DNA of 20,194 bases from an uncultured Oscillibacter sp. (GCA_900551885.1 URXS01000027.1:1-20194); one strand, 5' to 3'; counted from the stretch's first letter, positions 7,407 through 14,731 are shown. A program made the numbers and translations. Notes: generated from the letters alone by a model not told the origin.

Positions 7407-7616
7407 CAGCATCCACGTTCAGGATGGTACTTTGGTTCTCTTGGAAACACGGGCAACGGCACCGCCCGGCTCTGAAAATGGCATCTCCACCGGTGCGTTT
7501 CCCGGGAAAAGAAAAGCAGCGACCACCTGTCTCCGTGAGCCGGCGGCCCACAGATCTCAGGTAGCCACAGCTTTATGACGTTGGGCGAAACCTGTAAGCA
7601 TTTTCAAAAAACCATT
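7407..7616. other. Noncoding stretch with pairing potential
   Basis: I see no credible gene here. CGGGC (7450-7454) can pair with GCCCG (7464-7468), and GGAAAC (7443-7448) with GTTTCC (7497-7502), which encloses the first hairpin. ACCTG and CAGGT repeats occur further right. It may be an untranslated RNA segment or the decayed remains of an old gene. No known RNA family could be assigned. Confidence 0.3.
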
Positions 7617-7656
7617 GGGGGGAGAGGGACGCGAGCCAATGCGTCCCTCTCCCCCC
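7617..7656 (-). terminator. Strong terminator of the CHAP lysin gene
   Basis: A perfect 16-bp GC-rich stem (7617-7632 with 7641-7656) closes on an 8-nt loop. On the minus strand it is followed by AATGGTTTTTTG. It lies about 50 nt after the lysin stop codon. It could also stop lysR read-through from the other side, although the plus-strand T-run is weak. Confidence 0.75.
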
Positions 7657-7708
7657 TTCTAACTGCAAATCATCTCTTTGGAACCGGCACCCCGGTCCCG
7701 TCAGGCCC

Positions 7709-8398
7709 TCATTTCACCTGGGGATCCAGCCCAGCCGCCTCCAGCTTTCGGTCAAAAGCACCTCCCCGGTAAGCAAAAACCAAAATCCGCACCTGATCAT
7801 GGCTGAGATCGATCACCGCATTTTCCCCGTTGGAATCGATGCCAAGAATGACTCCGGCGCTCATCAGCTTCTCAATAACAGGGCGAAAGGTTTCTGGAAT
7901 ATCACTCAAGTGTTTATATCGAACCACGCTGTCTTCCTCCTTCGATTCCTCAGCAAATTTCGGGCGCACCGCTCCGGCCACCTGGCCCACCTTCCGTGTC
8001 CGGCGCATGACTTCCCCTCCATCGCTGTCGTTACCCACTGCGGTGTTGCCCTCGATGGCAACCACGCTGGAGCCGCTGAACGACTCAATGATGCCGCAGT
8101 GATCCATCACACCGTCCCCGGTCCAGTCATAAATCACCACATCTCCGGCTTGATAGCCGGAGGTTACCCACATGCCAGCTTTTTTCGCAGCGTTTTTCAA
8201 CACCGTGCAGGATGCAGTCTTAGCAGGAAGCGACACTTCAGCCTGGGCAAAGCACCACATGACAAACATCATGCACCACGGCTGGCCATTCAATCCATAC
8301 CATGCGCCATACTTCGTCTTGTTGGAATTGGTCGGGCTCTCTTTGTAACCCAGTTCATTTTCTGCAATCTTCAAAAGGTCTTTCGCAGTTCCACTCAT
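7709..8398 (-). CDS. CHAP-domain phage-type endolysin / peptidoglycan hydrolase
   Basis: This 229-residue protein opens with AKDLLKIAENELGYKESP, typical of CHAP lysins of clostridial phages. The CHAP cysteine peptidase/amidase domain spans about residues 5-145: nucleophile C42 in QPWCMMFVMWCF, H100 in GVMDHCGII and the polar residue near EGN (116-118). It cleaves the peptide part of peptidoglycan. A short C-terminal module (about 163-215, SDIPETFRPVIEKLMSAGVI) resembles the SLH-like tail often fused to such lysins and may bind the wall. No signal peptide is present, as usual for holin-dependent endolysins. The start at 8396-8398 follows GAGGAGGAG with good spacing. The frame is open to 8653, but that part looks unrelated. 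No holin or structural phage genes are visible nearby, so it is either a phage remnant or a domesticated lysin. Confidence 0.88.
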   Translation of the reverse strand: MSGTAKDLLKIAENELGYKESPTNSNKTKYGAWYGLNGQPWCMMFVMWCFAQAEVSLPAKTASCTVLKNAAKKAGMWVTSGYQAGDVVIYDWTGDGVMDHCGIIESFSGSSVVAIEGNTAVGNDSDGGEVMRRTRKVGQVAGAVRPKFAEESKEEDSVVRYKHLSDIPETFRPVIEKLMSAGVILGIDSNGENAVIDLSHDQVRILVFAYRGGAFDRKLEAAGLDPQVK

Positions 8399-8667
8399 TT
8401 CTGCTTCTCCTCCTCTCGAAAGCGCAGCGGCGGAATGCCGCCGGAGAAAAACCGTTGGTACTTTGATGCCCCGACCGTTTGAAAGCAGGGCATCACCCCA
8501 GTATATGCGGTAAGGGGAAAAAAGGTCACTCATCCGGCTGATTGCGTGATTCGGATCCTCTCCCGGGGATGCTCTGTCGGTTTCCCCAATCCCGTCATGT
8601 CCGCGCCTTGAAACAACGGGTCCATCCTCGATAAAGTACCCATACAGGATCATAGTTTGGGACGAAC
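8399..8667. other. Gene-poor stretch upstream of the CHAP lysin
   Basis: The minus strand stays open in the lysin frame for 85 codons, to an ATG at 8653, with no SD I can see at that ATG. The translation resembles no family I know and has no visible domain, signal peptide or repeat. A fused N-terminal extension is possible, but the strong SD at the 8398 start argues against it. It could be the decayed end of a lost phage gene. I see no tRNA, terminator or clear lysin promoter here. Confidence 0.25.
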
Positions 8668-8696
8668 TTGAAACACATATTTACTTGTGCTATACT
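8668..8696 (+). promoter_or_regulatory. Strong promoter of the stalk-domain secreted protein
   Basis: TTGAAA (8668-8673), a 17-nt spacer and TATACT (8691-8696), with TGC just before the -10 (extended -10). The start point would be near 8703, leaving a leader of about 160 nt before the coding region. Confidence 0.75.
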
Positions 8697-8702
8697 TTTT
8701 CC

Positions 8703-8861
8703 GCGGCCAGCTTCCACATCACGCAAAGTGATTTATGAAAAAGTCTTTTGGCTGATACATCCTTAGAGGGCTGGCCAAAGAGTTACCCACTCGAAATCCG
8801 ACCTCCTTTGGAAGGCGAAAGATAAGGGTGCGTCAGTGTCAGACACAAAGGAGAGAGAACT
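8703..8861 (+). promoter_or_regulatory. Long 5' leader with inverted repeats
   Basis: GGCCAGC (8705-8711) can pair with GCTGGCC (8770-8776), closing a domain of about 70 nt. GTGTCAGACAC (8836-8846) is a palindrome directly before the SD AAAGGAGAG (8847-8855). The length and pairing suggest a structured leader, but no known riboswitch consensus is satisfied. Confidence 0.35.
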
Positions 8862-9302
8862 ATGAAAAGAAACCACCTCGGCAGCTTTATTACCGGCATG
8901 ATCACCATGCTTCTCCTGATTTGTCTCACCGGTTCTGCTCTGGCTTCCACCGGCAAGGTCACCAAAGAACTGGAATATCGGGACATCAGCGTTACTCTGG
9001 ATGGAGAAAAGCTGGATCTCCGTGACGCCAAGGGCAATGCCGTGGAACCCTTTATGTTTGAAGGCACCAATTACCTCCCGGTCCGGGCGCTTGCGGAATC
9101 TCTCGGCCTCTCAGTATCCTGGGACAGCGCCAACGCCACGGTGGTTCTGACCTCTCCGATGGAAAAAGAGACCACCTACATCACCAGGACCGGGTCCAAA
9201 TACCACCATGATCCCCACTGCAACGGCGGTACCTATTGGGAGGTCCCCCTTTCCACCGCCATCGGCATGGGCCTGGAGCCCTGTGAAAAGTGCGTGAAGT
9301 AA
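8862..9302 (+). CDS. Secreted stalk-domain protein with Ada-like Cys/His tail
   Basis: This 146-residue protein begins with a signal peptide (MKRN, hydrophobic core about 9-23, likely cleavage after A28 in SALAS). Residues about 41-97 form a copper-amine-oxidase N-terminal-like stalk domain (VTLDGEKLDL to LPVRALAESLGLSVSWD to TVVLT), common in exported Clostridia proteins. The C-terminal segment (about 109-146) has the pattern YHHDPHC, then 20 residues, then PCEKC. This matches the small Cys/His zinc-binding motif seen in Ada-like tails of many exported Firmicutes proteins, with likely ligands H115/H116, C120, C141 and C144. The ATG at 8862 has an AAGGAG SD. It is a single-gene unit with its own promoter and terminator. 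A role in cell-surface metal or thiol chemistry is inferred. Confidence 0.85.
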   Translation: MKRNHLGSFITGMITMLLLICLTGSALASTGKVTKELEYRDISVTLDGEKLDLRDAKGNAVEPFMFEGTNYLPVRALAESLGLSVSWDSANATVVLTSPMEKETTYITRTGSKYHHDPHCNGGTYWEVPLSTAIGMGLEPCEKCVK

Positions 9303-9361
9303 GCAGTCCCTCATACTTCAAAAATGCAATCGGGCCGCTGAGCAAATTAAAAAGAGAATCC

Positions 9362-9390
9362 AAAAAAGCCCCCTTGTTGGGGGCTTTTTT
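9362..9390. terminator. Bidirectional rho-independent terminator after the stalk-domain gene
   Basis: GCCCCC (9368-9373) pairs with GGGGGC (9379-9384) over a 5-nt loop, flanked by six A on the left and six T on the right. It can end transcription from either side: the secreted-protein gene on the plus strand, and any tRNA read-through on the minus strand. Confidence 0.92.
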
Positions 9391-9454
9391 ACATGGATGC
9401 CCATGTGTAATTTGATATTAGGGAAGCCTGATGCGGCGGCTCCACACAGAAACA

Positions 9455-9495
9455 GAAAAAAAAGTTGACAAGCTTCTTTTGAAGCTTGTCAACTT
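9455..9495 (-). terminator. Terminator of tRNA-Gln
   Basis: A perfect 15-bp stem (9462-9476 with 9481-9495) has a TTTT loop. On the minus strand it is followed by a run of eight or nine T. It begins 5 nt after the encoded CCA end of the tRNA. Confidence 0.9.
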
Positions 9496-9499
9496 ATCT

Positions 9500-9573
9500 T
9501 GGCAGCGGGTGAAGGATTCGAACCCTCACATACAGAGTCAGAGTCTGCTGTGCTACCTTTACACAAACCCGCT
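9500..9573 (-). tRNA. tRNA-Gln (anticodon CTG)
   Basis: The minus strand folds as a full cloverleaf with encoded CCA. The acceptor AGCGGGT/ACCCGCT is 7 bp, the T arm is GAGGG TTCGAAT CCTTC, and the anticodon stem GCAGA/TCTGT encloses loop CTCTGAC with CTG at positions 34-36, reading CAG. The D loop contains the expected GGTAG, although the D stem is short. Discriminator G73 and a weak A-U first pair agree with glutamine identity. It stands alone, with its own promoter and terminator. Confidence 0.93.
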
Positions 9574-9594
9574 GTGTCCTGTCGAACAGATATT

Positions 9595-9622
9595 ATTATA
9601 CAGAAATGCCGTGCTTTGTCAA
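9595..9622 (-). promoter_or_regulatory. Promoter of tRNA-Gln
   Basis: On the minus strand there is a perfect TTGACA (9617-9622), a 16-nt spacer and a perfect TATAAT (9595-9600). The start point would be about 15 nt before the mature tRNA 5' end. Confidence 0.85.
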
Positions 9623-9661
9623 GGGATTTTTTCAAATTCTTCCGGTTTTTTTCAAAAGCCC

Positions 9662-9687
9662 GGGAGGGGCGGAAATCCGCCCCTCCC
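9662..9687 (-). terminator. Terminator of the cls-ttcA-Sel1 operon
   Basis: An 11-bp GC-rich stem (9662-9672 with 9677-9687) with a 4-nt loop is followed on the minus strand by GGGCTTTTG. It lies 10 nt after the stop codon of the Sel1-repeat gene. Confidence 0.7.
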
Positions 9688-9696
9688 CTATGTAAT

Positions 9697-12054
9697 TCAC
9701 CGGTCTTTGCGACCTCCAAAAAGTCCCCGCAGGAAGCCGCCCTTTTTACTGTCTGCGGCCAGGCGATCCACTGCTTCCCGGGCGCCTTCGTAATTCTGGT
9801 CCGCGGCGGCCTGATACAGCTCCCGTGCCTGGCCCAGATCCTGGGCCACCCCCTTGCCGTGCTCATAGCACCACGCCAGATTGTACTGAGCCCGCGCAGA
9901 GCCGGCCTCCACCGCCTGACGGTACCACTTTACCGCGTCAGTCCAACTCTGACCCACACCAACGCCGGTCTCATATAGATACCCCAGATTGCAGGCAGCT
10001 ACCCTGTCTCCCTGCTCCGCAGCCTTCCGATAGAGCCAAGCAGCCTTGGCCACGTCCTTAGCCACGCCCTGGCCGAACTCACAGCAAACCCCAAAATTAC
10101 ACTGGGCACGGGCATAACCCTGGTCCGCTGCCTCCTTGTACCAGCGGGCAGCCTCTTTCCAGCTCTGTTCCACTCCTCTGCCAGTCTCGTACAGATACCC
10201 AAGATTACACTGACCGGCGGCGTCCTTCCGCTCGGCGGCCATCCGATACAGCTCCGCCGCCTTGGCCACATCCGCCTCCACGCCCTCGCCGTTTTCATAG
10301 CAGACGCCCAAATTGCACATGGCTGCCACATAGCCTGCATCCACGGCCTTCTGGTACCACGTCACCGCCTGGGCCATGTCCCGCTCCAGGCCGATGCCCC
10401 GCTTGGTACACACACCCATGCAGAACAACCCCCGGGCATCTCCCTGGTCCGCCGCCTGACGATACCAGTGTACAGCCCGTTTCTCGTTTTTCTCCACACC
10501 TTTGCCGTTCTCATAGCACCAGCCCAGGTTGCACTGGGCCCGGGACATCCCCTGCCGGGCGGCGGCGCCATACCACTTCACCGCCTCGGTCCAGCTCTGC
10601 TCCACACCCTTACCGATCTCATACAGGAAGCCCAGGTTACACTGGCCGGCAGCGTTTTCCCGCTCCGCCGCCTTCCGGTAGAGCTCCGCCGCCTTCTCCC
10701 AGCTCTGTTCCACACCCTCGCCCCGCTCGTAGCAGACCCCCAGGTCACACATGGCGGCAGCGGAACCGGCCTCAGCGGCTTTTGTGTACCAACGAGCCGC
10801 CTCAGCGGCGTCAGCCTCCACGCCGATGCCGTAGTCGTAAAACCGGGCCACGCTGAATAGTCCTCTGGCATCCCCCTGGTCCGCCGCCTTCCGATACCAC
10901 TCTAAAGCGGCTGTCAGGTCCTGTTCGCTGCCCTTGCCATTTTCAAGGCACCAGGCCAGATTACACTGGGCCCGGGCCGAACCGGCCTCAGCGCTGCGGC
11001 GGTACCAATTCACCGCTTCCTCCCAGCTCTGTTCCACGCCCTCGCCGGTCTCGTACAGAAAGCCCAGGCAGCACATGGCGTCCTCGTCTCCCAGCTCCGC
11101 TCCCCGGCGGTACAGCCGGGCAGCCTCCGCCTTGTCCGCCGGCACACCCCGGCCCCGCTCATAGCAGAAGCCCAGGCACAGCAGGCCACGGGGATAGTCC
11201 TGGTCTGCAGCCTCCCTGTACAGACGGGCAGCCTCCGCCTGGTCCTTCTCCACGCCCTCGCCGTGCTCATAACACCAGGCCAGGTTGCACTGGGCCCGGG
11301 GATAGCCCTGCTCCGCGGCGGCCTGGTACCACCGGACAGCCTCCTGCCAGCTCTGGTCCACACCCTGGCCGCTCTCATACAGGAACCCCAGGCAGCACTG
11401 GCCCGGGGCATGGCCCTGCTCCGCGGCAGCAGTGTACCACTTCACCGCCTGAGACAGATTTTGAGTCACACCAGTGCCGAATTCCAGGCACCGGCCCAGC
11501 TCCGTCTGGGCGGGCGGGTATCCCAGCCAGGCGGCAGACTGATACCACTTGGCAGCTTCCTGATCGCTCTGCTCCACGCCGTCTCCCCGGCGATAAGCCT
11601 CTGCCAGCAGGAACTGCGCCCGGGGAAACCCCTTCTCCGCTCCCTTCTGGAAGCATTCCAGAGCCTTGGCCGGGTCCCGATCCACGCCGGTGCCGCTGGC
11701 GTAACAGTAGCCCAGATTGGTCAGGGCCGGCAGATAGTCCCGGGCAGCGGCCTGGGCGTACAGCACGACCGCCTGAGTGGGGTCTGCCGGTACGCCGGTA
11801 CCGCTCTCCAGGCACCAGGCCAGATTTGTCATCCCTAAAAGGTCATCCATGGCGGCGGCGCGCTGATAGCAGGCCAGGGCATCGGTGCCCCGTTCTTCAT
11901 CTACAGCCCGGTTGCCCAACTGCACCCAGTCGGAGCCGGTCAGCTCCTCCTCCGGCACCGTCAGGAAAAAGGTGCCTCCACACCGGGGGCACACATCCGG
12001 CTCTTTCTCCGCCACAAAACCACAGTCTTGATTTTCACAGCGATAATAGTTCAT
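9697..12054 (-). CDS. Sel1-repeat (SLR) protein with N-terminal zinc ribbon
   Basis: This 785-residue cytosolic-looking protein has no signal peptide or membrane segment. Residues 1-30 hold a zinc ribbon (C6, C11, C22, C25). Residues 75-758 are 19 consecutive Sel1-like repeats of exactly 36 residues with consensus QCNLGxCYExGxGV and AxxWYxxAAEQG. A short basic tail (GGFLRGLFGGRKDR) follows. Sel1 repeats form an alpha-solenoid scaffold for protein-protein contacts. The repeats carry about 28 cysteines, mostly at the second and sixth positions. The start at 12052-12054 lies 4 nt after the TtcA stop, with GAGG about 9 nt upstream inside the TtcA gene. The frame continues to 12219, but only as antisense-like sequence within ttcA. 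It is the last gene of a minus-strand operon with cls and the tRNA thiolase. The partner is unknown. Confidence 0.92.
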   Translation of the reverse strand: MNYYRCENQDCGFVAEKEPDVCPRCGGTFFLTVPEEELTGSDWVQLGNRAVDEERGTDALACYQRAAAMDDLLGMTNLAWCLESGTGVPADPTQAVVLYAQAAARDYLPALTNLGYCYASGTGVDRDPAKALECFQKGAEKGFPRAQFLLAEAYRRGDGVEQSDQEAAKWYQSAAWLGYPPAQTELGRCLEFGTGVTQNLSQAVKWYTAAAEQGHAPGQCCLGFLYESGQGVDQSWQEAVRWYQAAAEQGYPRAQCNLAWCYEHGEGVEKDQAEAARLYREAADQDYPRGLLCLGFCYERGRGVPADKAEAARLYRRGAELGDEDAMCCLGFLYETGEGVEQSWEEAVNWYRRSAEAGSARAQCNLAWCLENGKGSEQDLTAALEWYRKAADQGDARGLFSVARFYDYGIGVEADAAEAARWYTKAAEAGSAAAMCDLGVCYERGEGVEQSWEKAAELYRKAAERENAAGQCNLGFLYEIGKGVEQSWTEAVKWYGAAARQGMSRAQCNLGWCYENGKGVEKNEKRAVHWYRQAADQGDARGLFCMGVCTKRGIGLERDMAQAVTWYQKAVDAGYVAAMCNLGVCYENGEGVEADVAKAAELYRMAAERKDAAGQCNLGYLYETGRGVEQSWKEAARWYKEAADQGYARAQCNFGVCCEFGQGVAKDVAKAAWLYRKAAEQGDRVAACNLGYLYETGVGVGQSWTDAVKWYRQAVEAGSARAQYNLAWCYEHGKGVAQDLGQARELYQAAADQNYEGAREAVDRLAADSKKGGFLRGLFGGRKDR
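9781..11832 (-). repeat. Nineteen tandem 108-bp Sel1 repeat units
   Basis: The DNA encoding residues 75-758 of the Sel1 protein is a gap-free tandem array of 108-bp units. From about unit 7 onward the units also follow a four-unit (432-bp) higher-order pattern: 7/11/15, 8/12/16, 9/13/17 and 10/14/18 resemble each other more than their neighbours. This indicates block duplication. Confidence 0.8.
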
Positions 12055-12058
12055 ACAG

Positions 12059-12955
12059 TCATACCTCGCTCGCGGGGGATTTCTCCGTTTCCGTGCCACC
12101 CAGGGGGTCGCCGGGGACATCGTAAAAGTCCAGAAAGGAATGGGCTGTCCCCCGGTATTTGAAACCGGGAAAGGTATCCAGTTGGACACCGTGGATGGCC
12201 CGGAACATACTCTTTTCAATGTTGGGATTGGTCGTTTTCAACTGCCGCAGCAGCAGCTTCATCTCCTGGCGCTTGCTGTCCCCCACGCCGTCCTCCGCCG
12301 CGTCCCGCCCTTCGGTGAAGCGGCAGGCGCACTGGAGAAAGCGCAGGTGGTTATAGTTCTTCCAGGCGATGATGGCGTCCTCGTGGACGCAGTACAGCGG
12401 CCGGATCAGCTCCATGCCGGGGAAATTCTTGCTGTGGAGCTTGGGCGGCATGGTCTGGAGCTGGGCCCCGTAGAAAAGGCCCAGCAGGGTGGTCTCCAGC
12501 ACATCGGACAGATGATGGCCCAGGGCGATCTTGTTGCACCCCATCTCCTGGGCCTTGCTGTACAGGAAGCCCCGGCGCATCCGGGCACACAGGTAACAGG
12601 GGTTCTTCTCCACCTGGACGGTGACATCGAAGATGTCACTGTCAAAGACCGTGATGGGAATGCCCAGCCGGGCGGCATTGTCCTCGATCAGTGCCCGGTT
12701 GGCGGGGTTATACCCCGGGTCCATCACCAGGAAGGTCAGCTCGAAGGGCCGTTCTGTGTGGCGCTGGAGCTCCTGCATGAGCTTGGCCAGCACCATGGAG
12801 TCCTTGCCGCCGGAGATGCACACAGCGATCCGGTCCCCCGGCTCCACCAGCTCGTACCGCTTCACGGCGGCAATGAAGGGGTTCCACAAACTCTTGCGAT
12901 AGGTTTTGATGAGACTGCGCTCGGCAATCTCCTGAGGGGTCAGTTCACGGGACAT
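12059..12955 (-). CDS. TtcA-family tRNA 2-thiolation protein (PP-loop ATPase)
   Basis: This 298-residue protein contains the PP-loop AVCISGGKDSMVLA (SGGKDS at 48-53), which binds ATP and adenylates the tRNA base. The iron-sulfur cysteines are C120 and C123 in NPCYLC, with C209/C211 in LQCACRF, and GHHLSDVLETTLL is the family's conserved central motif. TtcA proteins place sulfur at C32 (2-thiocytidine) of certain tRNAs using a [4Fe-4S] cluster. Some clostridial members are assigned only to the wider TtcA/TtuA group, so the exact base is uncertain. The start at 12953-12955 has GGAGG a few nt upstream. It lies 58 nt after cls and 4 nt before the Sel1 gene, within one operon. Confidence 0.9.
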   Translation of the reverse strand: MSRELTPQEIAERSLIKTYRKSLWNPFIAAVKRYELVEPGDRIAVCISGGKDSMVLAKLMQELQRHTERPFELTFLVMDPGYNPANRALIEDNAARLGIPITVFDSDIFDVTVQVEKNPCYLCARMRRGFLYSKAQEMGCNKIALGHHLSDVLETTLLGLFYGAQLQTMPPKLHSKNFPGMELIRPLYCVHEDAIIAWKNYNHLRFLQCACRFTEGRDAAEDGVGDSKRQEMKLLLRQLKTTNPNIEKSMFRAIHGVQLDTFPGFKYRGTAHSFLDFYDVPGDPLGGTETEKSPASEV

Positions 12956-13013
12956 GGGGACCTCCGCGTTTTTTCAAAGTAACATTCTGGGGCCCCGCAG
13001 ACGCAGAGCCTGT

Positions 13014-14576
13014 TCACAGCCAGATGGCGAACAGTCGCAGCAGCGAGGCGAACAGCCGCCGGTACCAGGGCCGCTTGTTCCACTCCTCCAGAGTGTAGAG
13101 CGCACTTTTGGCCATGGTCTCGTCCAGATCCTCCAGCAGCTCCTCCACCACCGGCATGTGGTACAGCAGCACGCCGCACTCATAGTGGAGCTGGAAGGTC
13201 CGGTAGTCCATGTTGGTACTGCCGATCAGGGCCACTTCCCGGTCCGCCATGACGCTCTTGGCATGGAGGAACCCGGGCAGGTACCGGTAGATGCGGACGC
13301 CGTGACGCAGTAGCTCTCCCCAATAGGTCTCCGCCACCATGTAGGCGTACTTCTTGTCAGGCACCGCAGGCACCAACAGCCGCACGTCCACGCCGGCGTC
13401 TGCCGCAATGCACAGGGCCTGCTGGATAGACTCCTCCACGGCGTAGTAAGGCGTGGTGATATACAAAAATCGCTTGGCAGAGGAGATCAACTGCAAATAC
13501 GTCTCCTCAATAGGGTTGTCCGGATTGTTGAGAGGACCGTCGGTGAAAGGCTGGCACCAGCCGGGGCCGCCTTCCTCCACATGGCGGGGACGGTAGTAGT
13601 CGTCCTCATTGGGCAGGGTCCGGCCGATCATCTTCCACATCTGGATGAACTGGGAGGCAAAGCCCCAGGCCCCCGCTCCCTCAATGCACACACCGGTGTC
13701 TTTCCAGTGGCCGAAGCGCACCACCAGATTGGCGTACTCATCCCCCACATTGATGCCGCCGGTGTAGGCGTACTGGCCATCGATGACGGCGATCTTCCGG
13801 TGGTCCCGGTAGTTGAAGTAAATGCGGTTTACATAACGATGGACCGGGTTGAACACCTCCACCTCCATGCCGGCGTTCTGCATGGCCTGGAGGGTATCGT
13901 CTGACAGCCGGGTCAGATTTCCGAAGTCGTCGAAGATGATGCGGATCTCCACACCGGCAGCGGCGCGCTCCTTCAGCACGGCAAACATCTGGTCCCAGAT
14001 CTGGCCTTCTGCCAGGATATAATACTCCAGGAAGATGTATACTTCCGCCTTTTCCATGCGGGCGATCAGGTCCCGGAAAAAGTCCGCACCATCGGAGAAA
14101 TACCGAGCCCGGGTGTTGCGGTAGAGCAGAAAGCCCCTTCTCTGGAGGTAAGAAGCCAGCCGGCCCCAAGCCGGAGACTGCCGGGTCAGCCGGGCCACGT
14201 TATTGCCGCTCTCCATCCACACGCTCTCCCGCTCCGTCGGAGGCGGGACCTTCCGCAGGCTCAGGCTCTTGGCCTGATGGGTGCCGCCCCACAGGCAGAA
14301 GAGGATCATGCCGGATACCGGCAGCGCCAGCAGCAGGCACATCCAAGCCAGCTTGTAAGAGGGGCTGCCGGGCCGCTGATACACCCGGATGGCCACGATG
14401 GCACCAGCCAATCCCAGAATAAAATAGGCATAGTTGGCCTGCTCCCGCAGATAACGGGTCAACAGCAATGTGGTGGCAATCTGGGCGATCACCGTCAAGG
14501 CACACATGGAAATGCTGGTGGCGGCGGAAATTCGCCGCTCGGTCCGCTCCTCGGTCTGGGGCGATTTCTTGTGCAT
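13014..14576 (-). CDS. cls: Cardiolipin synthase (phospholipase D family)
   Basis: This 520-residue membrane-bound enzyme makes cardiolipin from two phosphatidylglycerol molecules. Two or three N-terminal hydrophobic segments (about 20-40, 50-65 and 78-97) are followed by two PLD domains with intact HKD motifs: H259/K261/D266 in YRDHRKIAVIDG and H438/K440/D445 in LHAKSVMAD, each followed by the expected Gly-rich stretch (GGINVGDEY and GSTNMDYR). Its length and layout are those of Firmicutes Cls. The ATG at 14574-14576 has GAGGTG 7 nt upstream. The in-frame ATG at 14603 lacks an SD. It is the first gene of the operon with ttcA and the Sel1 gene, behind a candidate promoter at 14630-14658. Confidence 0.94.
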   Translation of the reverse strand: MHKKSPQTEERTERRISAATSISMCALTVIAQIATTLLLTRYLREQANYAYFILGLAGAIVAIRVYQRPGSPSYKLAWMCLLLALPVSGMILFCLWGGTHQAKSLSLRKVPPPTERESVWMESGNNVARLTRQSPAWGRLASYLQRRGFLLYRNTRARYFSDGADFFRDLIARMEKAEVYIFLEYYILAEGQIWDQMFAVLKERAAAGVEIRIIFDDFGNLTRLSDDTLQAMQNAGMEVEVFNPVHRYVNRIYFNYRDHRKIAVIDGQYAYTGGINVGDEYANLVVRFGHWKDTGVCIEGAGAWGFASQFIQMWKMIGRTLPNEDDYYRPRHVEEGGPGWCQPFTDGPLNNPDNPIEETYLQLISSAKRFLYITTPYYAVEESIQQALCIAADAGVDVRLLVPAVPDKKYAYMVAETYWGELLRHGVRIYRYLPGFLHAKSVMADREVALIGSTNMDYRTFQLHYECGVLLYHMPVVEELLEDLDETMAKSALYTLEEWNKRPWYRRLFASLLRLFAIWL

Positions 14577-14629
14577 GGTCTTCACCTCGTCACCTCCCGG
14601 CATCTGAAGTTTTAATTGCTTATCATAGT

Positions 14630-14658
14630 ATTATACCGAAATCCGTGCCGAACCGCAA
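14630..14658 (-). promoter_or_regulatory. Candidate promoter of the cls operon
   Basis: On the minus strand there is TTGCGG (14653-14658), a 17-nt spacer and a perfect TATAAT (14630-14635), about 55 nt before the cls start. The -35 is weak. Confidence 0.6.
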
Positions 14659-14688
14659 CCATGATTCCGTAATAAGTCAAGCAGAAGG

Positions 14689-14724
14689 CCCCCACACGCC
14701 GAATTCTCCTTCGGCATGTGGGGG
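14689..14724 (-). terminator. Terminator-like hairpin after pncB
   Basis: A 15-bp stem with one mismatch (14689-14703 with 14710-14724) lies 7 nt after the pncB stop. On the minus strand it is followed by CCTTCTGCTTG, only moderately T-rich. It separates pncB from the cls operon. Confidence 0.6.
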
Positions 14725-14731
14725 CAGTTTC

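Noticed and set aside
7450..7470. T-box antiterminator motif (GGCACCGC) right of lysR
   Set aside because: The surrounding consensus and specifier stems are missing, and no amino-acid or aminoacyl-tRNA synthetase gene follows on that strand.
8703..8861. Cyclic-di-GMP class I riboswitch in the leader of the secreted protein (an ACGCAAAG sequence is present)
   Set aside because: Only that short element matches; the flanking helices, GNRA loop and receptor of the class are not found in the expected order.
7407..9573. Intact prophage or integrated element at tRNA-Gln
   Set aside because: No integrase, repressor or structural gene is visible, and I could not find a second copy of the tRNA 3' end to act as the other attachment site in the window.
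12055..12219. Extension of the Sel1 protein to an ATG at 12219
   Set aside because: The extra residues overlap the well-conserved 3' part of the TtcA gene, while ATG 12054 has an SD and directly precedes the zinc ribbon.
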